64,000 nucleotides of DNA, taken from positions 1 to 64,000 of the forward strand of contig CATOTJ020000003.1 of assembly GCA_951813525.2 (NCBI GenBank), in the 5' to 3' direction. How positions within the stretch are numbered: position 1 is the stretch's first letter; each line of letters opens with the position of its first letter. The translations under genes were made by a program, and so were the position numbers. This DNA comes from Thermohalobaculum sp951813525. Its GTDB lineage: Bacteria > Pseudomonadota > Alphaproteobacteria > Rhodobacterales > Rhodobacteraceae. The notes beneath the pieces were generated by a model that worked only from the letters and a program-made list of their open reading frames with translations, did no database searches and was not told the DNA's origin. This document shows, one piece after another, positions 10,012 to 19,020 of the stretch.

Positions 10012-10578
10012 GTGATAGTCATCATTCGTGCGCTGCTTGGCCGAGTGTCCGCCGCCATGGCGGTGGCTTGCATCGGGTGCGGGTATGCGTTGTCGGCCAG
10101 CGGCGACCTGCCCGTGCGGGAAGGACCAGCGATCGAAACCACGCCCGGCGTTCCGCATGAGCAGATCGGTGTGCAACCGGTGCCGGAGCTTTCGGCCGAG
10201 CTTTTGCGCCGCGTGGCCCTGTTGCCCCGGCTGGACATCCGGCCCACCGTGATCGGAATGTTCGGTGCCAAAGGGTTCTGGTTGCTGGAAGACAAATCGT
10301 TGGCCCGCCCGGAGGTGATCTTTCATGCCCGGGAGTTTGCCCATCTTCACACGGATGGCAGCCTGCACGCATCGCTGCCGCCAAAGCGCGCGTTCGAAGC
10401 AATCGCGAACGGTTGGGGGGTTCGGCACCCGTCGGCGCAATACCATGCGCGGCTGGAGGGGTTTGTCATGCTGTTCACGCCGCAAACGAAAGCCGAACTG
10501 GATGTGGTGTTCGGGCTGGTCGTCGATGGGTACAATTTCGTGGTGGGATCGGACCTGCGGGCCGAGGATTATAAGTAG
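10012..10578 (+). CDS. luciferase-domain (DUF5519-like) exported protein
   Basis: About 188 aa if translation starts at the GTG at 10012, which follows AGAGAAGGGGAG; the frame itself extends upstream. The N-terminus (IVIIRALLGRVSAAMAVACIGCG) looks like a signal or membrane segment. The C-terminal half, including RPEVIFHAREFAHLHTDG, HASLPPKRAFEAI and EGFVMLFTPQT, resembles the small 'luciferase domain' family, whose members have no settled activity. It stands alone between two divergent transporter genes, convergent with the PotD-type gene. Function unknown. Confidence 0.65.
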   Translation: MIVIIRALLGRVSAAMAVACIGCGYALSASGDLPVREGPAIETTPGVPHEQIGVQPVPELSAELLRRVALLPRLDIRPTVIGMFGAKGFWLLEDKSLARPEVIFHAREFAHLHTDGSLHASLPPKRAFEAIANGWGVRHPSAQYHARLEGFVMLFTPQTKAELDVVFGLVVDGYNFVVGSDLRAEDYK

Positions 10579-10635
10579 CGCCGCCGCGCGGATCGCATCA
10601 GCGTCCGGCCAATCTTTGAAACCGTGCGCCGCACG

Positions 10636-10665
10636 AAAAAAGGCCGGGACCCTGGGGCCCCGGCC
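10636..10665 (-). terminator. rho-independent terminator for the PotD-type gene
   Basis: On the minus strand, a GC-rich hairpin (arms GGCCGGG and CCCGGCC, 10642-10648 and 10659-10665) is followed by TTTTTT at 10636-10641. It lies about 25 bp beyond the stop of the minus-strand gene at 10690. It could also help stop convergent transcripts. Confidence 0.75.
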
Positions 10666-10689
10666 GTTGTCTGCAAGTTCGCGCGCCGA

Positions 10690-11964
10690 TCAGGCGTTGA
10701 GGAACTCGGTCCAGCGTTTCACCAGATAGTCGTTTTCCGACATGATCGAGTTCCAGACCGCGATGTTCTTGAACCGCGCCTCGTAGGAGCCGCCGTCGCG
10801 GATGGTTCCTTCGGCCACAAGCGGCGAGCCGAACGGATCTGGCAATTCGGACGCTGCCGGCTTGCCTTCATACCAGTAGTCCCACTCTTCGGCAGGAAGC
10901 GACGCCTTAACCGGTTCGGGTGCCGACATGTAGTAACCCTGGCGGGCGACGAACGCCCCGGCCCAGCCGTCGAGCCACCAGTTCAGGTATTCGTAAGCGT
11001 TGTCCAGAGCGGCGCCTTCGACTTTGCCTGAAATCGCCAGACCGCCATGCCAGCCGCGCATGCCTTCCTTGGGCGAGGCATAGATGCAGGGCACGCCTTC
11101 GGCGTTCACGGCGGTGACGGCGGGGGACCACATCGACTGAAGAACGACCTCGCCCGAAACCATCAGGTTGACCGACTGGCCGAAGGTTTCCCAGAAGGCG
11201 CGGAAGTGGCCCGCTTCCTTCTTCTCGATCAGGAAGTTGATCAGGAAGTCGATCTCTTCCTTGGTCATGTCGCCTTTGTCTTTGAACTTGATCAGGCCCA
11301 GCGCTTCGACGCCCATCGCGGCATCCATGGCGCCGATCTGCGGCACGTTCAAGAGCGCGACGGCGCCTGCGAAGTCCTCGTGGAACAGTTCGGCCCAGCT
11401 TTCGATGGGGCGGCCGGTGTCTTCGGGGTTGTAGCCGAGCGAATCCGCGTTGTGGATCGACGGCAGCGCCGAGATATAGCGGGACGGCCCATCGACCGGC
11501 TTGCCGTTTTCGTCGACATAAAGCTTGGTGACAGGGGCATCGCCCTGCCCGACCGACGACCCTTCGGTGAGTTTGCCGGTCTTGGTCAGGTTCGAAACCT
11601 TGTCCCAGTTTTTGATCCGTGTCGTGTCGATCGGCTGGAAGACGCCAGCGGGCAGCATGACGTCGAACATGTCGAAATAGCATTCCGACACTTCGTACTG
11701 GTCATTCTGGTTCAGCGTTTTGCCGAAGAGTGCGCCATAGCCGAGGGCCTGACCGCGAACTTCGAGATCAAGGTCTTTCGACGCCTTGCTCTGGATTTCG
11801 TTGATGATGCTGACACCCAAGCCGATTGTGCGGACCGGATCCGCGGCACGGGCGACATAGGGCGTACCCAGAACGGTGGTGGCCGCGGCAACCCCCGCAG
11901 CACCGCCTACGAATTTGCGGCGGGAAAGGCCCCCGCCCGGCAAGATAAGTTTGTCCTTGGACAT
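10690..11964 (-). CDS. ABC transporter periplasmic substrate-binding protein, PotD type, Tat-exported
   Basis: A 424-aa extracellular solute-binding protein. The start at 11964 follows AGGGAG and gives the twin-arginine leader (LSRRKFVGGAAGVAAATTVL, cleavage expected near ARAADP), so it is probably exported folded by Tat. The body matches the polyamine/spermidine binding class. It is the likely receptor for the PotB/PotC permeases encoded downstream on the same strand, separated from them by a single opposite-strand gene. A hairpin terminator follows it. Confidence 0.85.
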   Translation of the reverse strand: MSKDKLILPGGGLSRRKFVGGAAGVAAATTVLGTPYVARAADPVRTIGLGVSIINEIQSKASKDLDLEVRGQALGYGALFGKTLNQNDQYEVSECYFDMFDVMLPAGVFQPIDTTRIKNWDKVSNLTKTGKLTEGSSVGQGDAPVTKLYVDENGKPVDGPSRYISALPSIHNADSLGYNPEDTGRPIESWAELFHEDFAGAVALLNVPQIGAMDAAMGVEALGLIKFKDKGDMTKEEIDFLINFLIEKKEAGHFRAFWETFGQSVNLMVSGEVVLQSMWSPAVTAVNAEGVPCIYASPKEGMRGWHGGLAISGKVEGAALDNAYEYLNWWLDGWAGAFVARQGYYMSAPEPVKASLPAEEWDYWYEGKPAASELPDPFGSPLVAEGTIRDGGSYEARFKNIAVWNSIMSENDYLVKRWTEFLNA

Positions 11965-12085
11965 CGTCGTGCTCCCTGTTGCGGCGCCTGATATTTCGAT
12001 GTCACAGCGGGCGGCCGCAGATGCCCGCCAATGCCGATCCACGCTTTACGGTCTGAAGTCCGCCGCATAGTGCGCAGTATCGCGT

Positions 12086-12109
12086 TCACTGTAGAGGGAG
12101 AATCAGTGA
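12086..12109. promoter_or_regulatory. inverted repeat in the divergent potD-like/hyuA intergenic region
   Basis: TCACTG (12086-12091) and CAGTGA (12104-12109) form a perfect 6-bp inverted repeat with a 12-bp spacer, in the 330-bp region between the divergent binding-protein and hyuA genes. Its location suits an operator controlling either gene, but no regulator gene is adjacent. Nothing else, including no small gene, was recognised in this intergenic region. Confidence 0.3.
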
Positions 12110-12294
12110 TATCGCAAGGATCGGTGCAGGGCCGCCGGGCCAAAGCCCGCTTCGAACGGGCGGGCCGGTGCGGATCGCTCGGTTCGGGTGCCAGGGTATC
12201 CTGTCGGGGATAATTCAGCGCAAGATTGTTCTCGCATCGCATCGGGCCAGCAACGATAGTCAGCGCTGGTCGATAACAATTCTGCGAGACAAGC

Positions 12295-14313
12295 ATGCGG
12301 GTCGGCGTCGAGGTCGGCGGGACGTTCACGGATCTGGTGTCCATCGGGCCGGAGGGCGTCACGGTCACCAAGGTTCCGAGCACACCAGTGCGCCCGGACG
12401 AAGGGGCGTTCGATGCGTTGCGGCAAAGCGGATTGGCCTTGCCCGCGATCACTGATCTGGCGCACGGGTCGACCGTTGCGACCAACGCGGTGCTGGAGCG
12501 AAAAGGCTTTCGCACGGCGTTTATTACGACGGCCGGGTTTCGCGATATCCTGTTTCTGCAGCGCCATGGGCGCAGCCGGATCTATGACCTGGAGTTTCAA
12601 AAACCGCGCCCGATGGTCGATCGGGCGGATTGTTTTGAGGTTACCGAACGGTTGGGGGCGGCGGGCGAGGTGATCACGCCATTGGAGATGGCGGGCGTTT
12701 CCGCGGCGTTGATCCCGGCGCTGACAGCGGGCGGCTATCAGGCGGCTGCGATCTGTCTGCTGAACGCCTATGCCAACCCGGCCCACGAGATTGCCCTGGG
12801 CGAGGCGCTGGCCGGGGCGTTGCCCGAAATGGCGGTGTCGCTGTCGCACCGGCTGACACGCGAGTTCCGCGAATACGAGCGGGCATCGACGACGGCGCTG
12901 TCTGCCTATGTGCAGCCGGTTATCGACCGGTATATCTCGCGGTTCGAGCAGACATTGCATCAGAACGGCTTTGCCGGGCGGTTTTCCGTGATGCAGTCGA
13001 ACGGCGGACGCCTGCCCGCTGCCGCGATGCGGTCGAACGCGGTCAATGCGCTGTTGTCGGGACCGGCGGCGGGTGTGATCGGGGCGGCGCGCCAGGTTGC
13101 GCGGTCGGGATACCGCAACCTTCTGACTTTTGATATGGGAGGCACATCGACCGATGTGTCGGTTGTCACCGATCAGCGACCGCAATTGACCAACGAGTTT
13201 GAGATCGACGGGCTGCCGGTGCGCATTCCGTTGATCGACATTCACACTATCGGTGCCGGTGGCGGGTCGATTGTCTGGATCGACGATGGCGGAATGCTGC
13301 GCGTCGGGCCGCGATCGGCGGGCGCGCAACCGGGTCCGGCCTGTTATGGGCGCGGGGGTGTGGATGCGACGCTGACCGATGCCCATGTCATTCGCCGGAC
13401 CGTGCGGACCGAGGCGTTTCTGGGCGGGCGCATGGCCATTGATATGGACCTGGCCCGCACGGCGTTCGCGCCGATTGCGGACCATTTCGGGATGAGCCTG
13501 GAAGACGCGGCCGACAGTGCGATCAAGCTGGCGAACGCGAATGTGGTCCGGGCGATCCAGTTGATCTCGACCGAGCGCGGCCTTGATCCGCGCGACTATG
13601 TTTTGACGCCGTTCGGGGGCGCCGGGCCGCTGCACGCGGCCAAGGTTGCCGAGGAACTGGGCGTTCGCCGGGTCGTCGTGCCGCCCAGCGCAGGCGTTAT
13701 TTCGGCCTTTGGGTTGATTGCCTCGGATTTCACGCTGTTTTCCAGCCTGACCCGGCGGGCCGTGCTGGACGGGAAGGCCGCCGATGTGCTGCGCAAGGCC
13801 TTTGCCGAGTTGAAGGCCGAGGCAGAGGGCCGGGCGCGGGACATGCAGTTGGACGGCGATCTGAGCATGGCGTTGATTGCGGATATGCGTTTTGTCGGCC
13901 AGGCCTTTGAAGTGCCCGTTCATTTCGATCCGGCAGAGCTGCCGGGCATGACGGCAGACGATGTCGCGGCCCGGTTTCAGGCGGCGCATCAGTCGGTTTA
14001 CTTTTTCGGCGGGGAGACGGCGAAACCGGTCGAGTTCGTGTCGTTCCGCCTGGGCGCGACATTGGCGCTGGGCGACATTCCGGAGCTGTCCGAGACAGAA
14101 AGCGCCGCGACCGAGGAGCGGGAGATCGAGCTTTTCGATGACAATCGATGGCAGACAGGCCGGTTGATCAGCCGCGCGCAGTTAAGCGCCGAGAAGGTCC
14201 TTGGCCCGGCCCTGCTGGAGGACCCGACATCGACGGTCTTTCTGCCGGAAGGCTGGGCCGCGACCCGCGACGGGGCCGATAACACCGTTATGACCCGGAG
14301 CGAGAATGTCTGA
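12295..14313 (+). CDS. hyuA: hydantoinase/oxoprolinase A subunit (HyuA family)
   Basis: A 672-aa ATP-dependent amidohydrolase/carboxylase-type subunit with the family motifs intact: N-terminal GVEVGGTFTDLV, AHGSTVATNAVLERKG, LSHRLTREFREYERASTT, LTFDMGGTSTDVSVV, IGAGGGSIVWIDDGG and GAQPGPACYG. The family includes ATP-dependent hydantoinases, 5-oxoprolinase and acetone/acetophenone carboxylase subunits. The gene overlaps the HyuB gene by 8 bp, indicating translational coupling and a two-subunit enzyme. The substrate is unknown; the adjacent acyl-CoA genes and the PotD-type transporter are the only hints. Contrast with the degenerate copy at the start of the window. Confidence 0.9.
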   Translation: MRVGVEVGGTFTDLVSIGPEGVTVTKVPSTPVRPDEGAFDALRQSGLALPAITDLAHGSTVATNAVLERKGFRTAFITTAGFRDILFLQRHGRSRIYDLEFQKPRPMVDRADCFEVTERLGAAGEVITPLEMAGVSAALIPALTAGGYQAAAICLLNAYANPAHEIALGEALAGALPEMAVSLSHRLTREFREYERASTTALSAYVQPVIDRYISRFEQTLHQNGFAGRFSVMQSNGGRLPAAAMRSNAVNALLSGPAAGVIGAARQVARSGYRNLLTFDMGGTSTDVSVVTDQRPQLTNEFEIDGLPVRIPLIDIHTIGAGGGSIVWIDDGGMLRVGPRSAGAQPGPACYGRGGVDATLTDAHVIRRTVRTEAFLGGRMAIDMDLARTAFAPIADHFGMSLEDAADSAIKLANANVVRAIQLISTERGLDPRDYVLTPFGGAGPLHAAKVAEELGVRRVVVPPSAGVISAFGLIASDFTLFSSLTRRAVLDGKAADVLRKAFAELKAEAEGRARDMQLDGDLSMALIADMRFVGQAFEVPVHFDPAELPGMTADDVAARFQAAHQSVYFFGGETAKPVEFVSFRLGATLALGDIPELSETESAATEEREIELFDDNRWQTGRLISRAQLSAEKVLGPALLEDPTSTVFLPEGWAATRDGADNTVMTRSENV

Positions 14314-15985
14314 GGGCTTGGATATCACCTTGGACCCGGTCGACTATGCCGTGATCAGCCAGGCCTTGCTTGCCGCGGGGCGCGAGATGGGCGTCAAGCT
14401 GGTGCGCTCGTCCTATTCGAACATCATCCGAGAGGCGCAGGACGGGTCGGCGGCGCTGTTCGACCGGCACGGCAATGTGGTCGCGCAGGCCGAGTTGATC
14501 CCCATGCAACTGGGACCGATGTCCGATATTTTCCGCGCCTGCGCCGCCGTTATCCCGCCCGAGACGCTGCGCCCCGGGGATTTCTATATCAACAATGATC
14601 CCTATAGCGGCGGGCAGCATTTGCAGGATGTGTTCATCTATTCGCCGATCTTCGTGGATGGCGTGCTGGTGGGGTTTGCCGGGTCGGTGACCCATCACCT
14701 GGACCTGGGGGGTGGCAATCCCGGCCTGACGCCGGATGCCGTCGATGTGCACGCCGAGGGGATCATCTTTCCGCCGTCGGTTTACAATTTCGAGCGCGAT
14801 TGGAACGGCGGGCCGTTGGAGCGGTTGGTGGCCGCGAACATACGCGCGCCGGACCAGACGATCGGCGATTTTTATGCCCAGTTCGCTGCCAATGCGATTG
14901 GCGAGGCCCGGATACAGCAGCTTTGCGCCCGGTACGGATCGGCCAAGGTCGGTCAGGCGATGACCGATCTGATCGATTATTCCGGGCGGCGGTTCAGGGC
15001 GGCTCTGTCCGAGGTGCCCGACGGCGATTATGTCGGCGAGGATGCGGTTGACGATGACGGGCTGACAGATGACCCGCTGACGGTGCGGGCGACCGTTTCG
15101 ATCCGGGGCGATACTGTTTCGGTGGATTATTCAGGCACCTGCCCGCAGGTCAGCCGGAACCTGAACTGCCCGTTTGCCTCGACGATTTCGGCAACGCTGG
15201 CGGCTGTGAAGTCGGCACTGACCAGCCCGGATATACCGTTCAACGAAGGCATGAAGACCCCGGTCACAGTCACGGCGCCACGCGGTTGCCTGGTCAATCC
15301 GACTTATCCCGCGCCGGTGCGGGCCCGCATGTTAAGCGCCTACCGTTGCTTTAATGCGGTGCTGCGGGCGCTGTCGCAGGTTGTGCCCGAGAAGGTGACG
15401 GCGTCGGGCAACGATTCGACCCATTCGGTGGCGATTTCGCATCTGGGTCCGGAGAAATACCGGGTTTACCTGGAAATCTATGGTGGCGGTTTTGGCGCGT
15501 CGGTCCGGGTCGACGGGTGCAGCGGGGTGGATTCGCCGCTGTCCAATTGTACCAATACGCCGGTCGAGGCGACGGATATGGATTTCGACCATTTCCGGAT
15601 CACAGGCTATGGACTGGTGCCCGACAGCGCCGGTGCCGGGCGCAGGCGCGGTGGGCTGGGCCTGTGGCGGCGGTTCGAAATCTTGAAGGACGACACCAAT
15701 TTTGCCTGCTACACGGACCGGATGCGCATTGCGCCCTGGCCGTTGCTGGGCGGGCTTGAAGGTAAGAGAACACGGATCGAGCTGGAGCGCGGCGGCGAGG
15801 TGATCGTCTTGCCGTCGAAGAACCGGCTGGATCTGAAAAAGGGCGATGTGCTGACGATCTTCACCGCGGGCGGCGCCGGATACGGGGACCCTGCCGGGCG
15901 GGACGGGGCGCTGATTGCCGACGACATTCGGGACGGAATGGTGTCCGAGGCAGCGGCGCAAGCCGATTATGGGCGCGTCGAGTGA
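14306..15985 (+). CDS. hyuB: hydantoinase/oxoprolinase B subunit (HyuB family)
   Basis: A 559-aa partner of the upstream HyuA, of normal family length. Metal- and substrate-site motifs are conserved: NDPYSGGQHLQDVF (about residues 95-108), GSVTHHLDLGGGNPG (about 128-142) and the terminal FTAGGAGYGDPAGRD turn. It starts inside the end of hyuA and the pair is expected to form a cytoplasmic complex acting on an amide, lactam or ketone substrate. Substrate specificity cannot be assigned from sequence. Confidence 0.9.
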   Translation: MSEGLDITLDPVDYAVISQALLAAGREMGVKLVRSSYSNIIREAQDGSAALFDRHGNVVAQAELIPMQLGPMSDIFRACAAVIPPETLRPGDFYINNDPYSGGQHLQDVFIYSPIFVDGVLVGFAGSVTHHLDLGGGNPGLTPDAVDVHAEGIIFPPSVYNFERDWNGGPLERLVAANIRAPDQTIGDFYAQFAANAIGEARIQQLCARYGSAKVGQAMTDLIDYSGRRFRAALSEVPDGDYVGEDAVDDDGLTDDPLTVRATVSIRGDTVSVDYSGTCPQVSRNLNCPFASTISATLAAVKSALTSPDIPFNEGMKTPVTVTAPRGCLVNPTYPAPVRARMLSAYRCFNAVLRALSQVVPEKVTASGNDSTHSVAISHLGPEKYRVYLEIYGGGFGASVRVDGCSGVDSPLSNCTNTPVEATDMDFDHFRITGYGLVPDSAGAGRRRGGLGLWRRFEILKDDTNFACYTDRMRIAPWPLLGGLEGKRTRIELERGGEVIVLPSKNRLDLKKGDVLTIFTAGGAGYGDPAGRDGALIADDIRDGMVSEAAAQADYGRVE

Positions 15986-16027
15986 GCGTCTGCGGGCGAT
16001 AGGGTCAGGCCGGAGAAGGCGGGATCT

Positions 16028-16489
16028 TTATGTTTCCCGGCGCCGGTACATGATGGTTGCCTCCATCTCCATGACGACCTCGCCGCGTTGGTTCAAAACA
16101 CGGCGGCCCAGCGTGACGATCCCGCGATCGGGCTTTGAGGTTTCACGTACCGACAGGACCTTTTGCACCATGTGGACCGTGTCCCCATGCTTGACCGGAA
16201 CCTTCAGGCGCCATTTGTCGATCCCCAACAGGGCCAAGATCGTTCCGTCATTGATGCCCGAGGCGTATTGCAGCCCGCCCGCGATGCCATAGACCATGGG
16301 GCCATGGGCGATGACCTCGCCGAATTGCGTATTGCGGGCATATTCATAGTTGGTGTGGATCTCGTTGAAGTCGCCGGTCAGGCAGGCGAAATTTACGATG
16401 TCGGTTGAGGTTATGGTGCGCGCAGGCGTTGTCAGTTCCTGTCCGACGCTGAAATCTTCGAAGAACATGCCGCGGGGTTCTGGGGTCAT
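16028..16489 (-). CDS. MaoC-like (R)-specific enoyl-CoA hydratase
   Basis: A 153-aa single-hotdog hydratase. The catalytic hydratase motif is present as GDFNEIHTNYEYARNTQFGE followed by VIAHGPM, with the Asp and His expected to activate water for addition to an enoyl-CoA. It is the last gene of the minus-strand set with the thiolase-like, DUF35 and enoyl-CoA hydratase genes, 22 bp after the thiolase-like gene, so it probably acts in the same acyl-CoA pathway. Confidence 0.85.
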   Translation of the reverse strand: MTPEPRGMFFEDFSVGQELTTPARTITSTDIVNFACLTGDFNEIHTNYEYARNTQFGEVIAHGPMVYGIAGGLQYASGINDGTILALLGIDKWRLKVPVKHGDTVHMVQKVLSVRETSKPDRGIVTLGRRVLNQRGEVVMEMEATIMYRRRET

Positions 16490-16511
16490 ATTTTACCTTT
16501 CCTGGCCGGAT

Positions 16512-17675
16512 TCAGACCGGTTCGCGGGTGAAGATCGCGGTTGTGTGGTTCGACATGATGCCGCCTTCGATATGGCTGAGGCCGACATCATGCCGGGCGA
16601 CCTGACGCGCGCCCTGATCGCCGCGCAATTGGCGCACTGTCTCGTTGATGTTCAGCAGCCCGCCCGCGGCACCGGCATGGCAATGGCTGAGCATTCCGCC
16701 ATGGGTGTTGATCGGGAACCGCCCCTCGATCCCGGCCTGACCACCGATCCAGAGCGACCACCCCTCGCCGCGCTCGGTGAGGCCGATTTCTTCGGCCAGC
16801 AGTGCAGGCGTGATCGTAAAGCAGTCATAGAGCTGGGCGAAATCGATGTCGTGGGGCGCGAGACCTGCCATCGCGAAGGCTTGGCGCGCGCTTTCTTCGG
16901 CGCCCGATGCGATCAGGTTGTCGGCGGCGATGAGGTGTTCGTGGGTGAAGCGCTCGCCGACCCCGGCCAGCCATGCGGCGGGATGCGGCAGATCGGCGGC
17001 AAGCCCGGCGCGGCTGACCACGAAGGCCCCGGCCCCGTCCGAGATCAGACAGCAATCGTAGAGGTGCAACGGCTCGGAGATCGGGCGGGCGTTGAGCACA
17101 TCGTCGAGGGCCAGCGGATCGCGTTTGTGCGCATTCGGATGCAGCGCGGCATTGGCGCGCGATTGCACGGCGATCGGGGCAAGATGGGACCGGTCGAGGC
17201 CGTATTCCGAGAAATATCGCTGTGCCACCAGCGCGTAGAGCGACGGGATTGTCACGCCGTAGGGGTCTTCATAGATCGGGTGGCCGAAGGCCGAGAGCAT
17301 CTGAACGACATTTTGTGTGCCGAGGCCCGTTGCCCGGTTGTCCCCGGCCACGATCAGCACGTTGTTGAGCACCCCGGCGGACACCGCCAATGCCGCCTGG
17401 CGCAGCATGACCCCGGGCGTGCCGCCGCCTGCGGTCAGGGTGGCACCAGTGTCCAGTTCGAGCCCCAGATATTCGGCCAGCGCGCCGTAGAACACGAAAT
17501 AGGGCGCCGACGTATAGGCGGTCATCAACCCGTCGATATCCTTGACGCCCAGGCCTGCATCGGCGATTGCGGCGAGCGCTGCGTCAGCGCAAAGGTCCAG
17601 CGCCGACTTGTCGGGCACCAGCCCGATTTCGCCGTCGCCGACACCTGAAATGATCACCTTGTTCTTCAGCGTCAT
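16512..17675 (-). CDS. thiolase-like lipid-transfer-type protein lacking the nucleophilic cysteine
   Basis: A 387-aa thiolase-fold protein of the SCP-x/lipid-transfer subgroup. Where true thiolases have their acyl-accepting Cys, it reads TAGGGTPGVMLRQAALAV, with no Cys, while the C-terminal NTHGGMLSHCHAGAAGG and QLYDCFTITPALLAEEIGL blocks remain. Its start overlaps the DUF35 gene stop (ATGA), and thiolase-like proteins paired with DUF35 include retro-aldolases of the Ltp2/ChsH2 type that cleave beta-hydroxyacyl-CoA side chains. A carbon-carbon lyase role is therefore more likely than classical thiolysis, but this is inference. Confidence 0.8.
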   Translation of the reverse strand: MTLKNKVIISGVGDGEIGLVPDKSALDLCADAALAAIADAGLGVKDIDGLMTAYTSAPYFVFYGALAEYLGLELDTGATLTAGGGTPGVMLRQAALAVSAGVLNNVLIVAGDNRATGLGTQNVVQMLSAFGHPIYEDPYGVTIPSLYALVAQRYFSEYGLDRSHLAPIAVQSRANAALHPNAHKRDPLALDDVLNARPISEPLHLYDCCLISDGAGAFVVSRAGLAADLPHPAAWLAGVGERFTHEHLIAADNLIASGAEESARQAFAMAGLAPHDIDFAQLYDCFTITPALLAEEIGLTERGEGWSLWIGGQAGIEGRFPINTHGGMLSHCHAGAAGGLLNINETVRQLRGDQGARQVARHDVGLSHIEGGIMSNHTTAIFTREPV

Positions 17676-18097
17676 GCGGTGACCTGCTTGAAGACTGGCA
17701 TTCCAGCTTCGCCTGCCGGTCCTTTGGGGAAGGCGATTTTGACGGGGTCGCCAATCGAGATGTCGAGCGCGGTCTCTCCGACAATGATCGAGGTGACGCG
17801 GGCGCCTTCGGTGAGATCGACCATGGCGAGCACATAAGGCGTCAGATGCTTCAGCGCCTTGACCGGAGCGCGGTGGACGATGGTGAAGCTGTGGACGGTC
17901 CCGGAGCCTTGAGCGTCAACCCAGTCCCAATCATCGGAACCGCATCCCGGGCAGACCGGGCGCGGATAGTGCCAGTGGGAATTGCAGGCGCCACAGTGCT
18001 GCACCATCAGGCGGTCGTTGCGGATGCCGTCCAGATAGACCGCAGCCAGCCCCTGCCCGGTCGGCAGCGGGCGGAACTGGGCGGTTGGGTCAGCCAT
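17672..18097 (-). CDS. DUF35 Zn-ribbon/OB-fold acyl-CoA-associated protein
   Basis: A 141-aa protein with an N-terminal rubredoxin-like Zn ribbon (CGAC ... CPGC, about residues 35-52) followed by an OB-fold domain with the family's SFTIVHRAP strand. DUF35 proteins bind acyl-CoA and form obligate complexes with thiolase-like partners. The gene shares ATGA with the thiolase-like gene downstream and overlaps the enoyl-CoA hydratase gene by 8 bp, consistent with co-translation of a complex. Confidence 0.9.
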   Translation of the reverse strand: MADPTAQFRPLPTGQGLAAVYLDGIRNDRLMVQHCGACNSHWHYPRPVCPGCGSDDWDWVDAQGSGTVHSFTIVHRAPVKALKHLTPYVLAMVDLTEGARVTSIIVGETALDISIGDPVKIAFPKGPAGEAGMPVFKQVTA

Positions 18098-18905
18098 TCT
18101 CTGCCTTGTCCATGGCTTCCCAGTTAAAGGCCAGGGGTTCCTTGTCGATAAACCGGCGGACCGCGTCCTTGTGATAGTCGGTCTGGAAAAAGACGGCCTG
18201 CGCCGCTGCCTCCATCTCGATCAGCGCGTGGGCGTCGAGATTGTAGCTTTGATTGAGGATGCGCTTCGTGGCGCCCAGAGCCGGGGTCGATGCGTGGACC
18301 AGCCGCCCGGCCAGCGCCAGAGCGGCGTCGAGCAGATCTTCGGGCGGGTGCACCTCCATCGCGATGCCCAGAGCTTTGGCTTCATCTGCCGGAATGGGCC
18401 GCGCGGTGTAGGCGATTTCCTTGGCCTTTTGCAGCCCGACGATGCGCGGCAGGGTGAAAAGGCAGCCGACATCGGGCACCAGGCCGATGCGCGAGAACAC
18501 GCAGCAGAACCGTGCGCGGGTCGAGGCGAGGACGAAATCGGCCCCCAAGGCCAGGCCGAAACCGCCGCCATAGGCCGCGCCGTCGACGGCTGCGATCACC
18601 GGGACCTCCAGGTTCAAAAGAACCTGAAACCAATCGTGCAGCTGGTACATACGGCGCCGGTCGGCATCGGCCGAGCGTGGGCCGGTGTTCATGCCCTTGA
18701 GATCGCCGCCAGCGCTGAAGGCGCCGCCCGATCCAGTCATTATGACCGCGCCCAGCGTGTCGTCGAACTGGATCTGGCGCATCAGGGCCAGGAGATCGTC
18801 CTTGAACGCCTGACTGAACGGATTGCGCTGTTCGGGCCGGGTGAATGTGATGATCCCGATCCGGTCGCGGACCTCCCATGACAGCGTTTCGAACTGGTGC
18901 GACAT
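18090..18905 (-). CDS. enoyl-CoA hydratase/isomerase (crotonase family)
   Basis: A 271-aa crotonase. The oxyanion-hole segments are GSGGAFSAGGDLKGMN and AAVDGAAYGGGFGLALGADF. The start at 18905 was chosen over the longer frame because it follows AAAGGGGG at suitable spacing and gives the family N-terminus. It is the first gene of the minus-strand set with DUF35, thiolase-like and MaoC genes, so it likely provides or isomerises the enoyl-CoA they use. A 16-bp tandem duplication lies just upstream. Confidence 0.85.
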   Translation of the reverse strand: MSHQFETLSWEVRDRIGIITFTRPEQRNPFSQAFKDDLLALMRQIQFDDTLGAVIMTGSGGAFSAGGDLKGMNTGPRSADADRRRMYQLHDWFQVLLNLEVPVIAAVDGAAYGGGFGLALGADFVLASTRARFCCVFSRIGLVPDVGCLFTLPRIVGLQKAKEIAYTARPIPADEAKALGIAMEVHPPEDLLDAALALAGRLVHASTPALGATKRILNQSYNLDAHALIEMEAAAQAVFFQTDYHKDAVRRFIDKEPLAFNWEAMDKAENG

Positions 18906-18929
18906 GCCCTTGCCCCCTTTGATTGCTGC

Positions 18930-18961
18930 AATCTTGATAGACTGCAATCTTGATAGACTGC
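18930..18961. repeat. two perfect tandem copies of a 16-bp unit
   Basis: AATCTTGATAGACTGC occurs twice back to back (18930-18945 and 18946-18961), about 25 bp upstream of the enoyl-CoA hydratase start. It lies where the promoter or leader would be, so copy-number change could alter expression. No other feature was seen in 18906-19020. Confidence 0.9.
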
Positions 18962-19020
18962 GGCGCGGCGCGCGGAAAAGGGGGCGGTCTTGCGGGCGGA
19001 AAGATATCGCGTTCTTGCGA

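Noticed and set aside
12103..13989. Long minus-strand frame (628 aa)
   Set aside because: It is antisense to hyuA, Arg/Gln-rich without family motifs; a GC-rich shadow.
16350..17648. Plus-strand frame (432 aa)
   Set aside because: Antisense to the thiolase-like gene, which has convincing family motifs.
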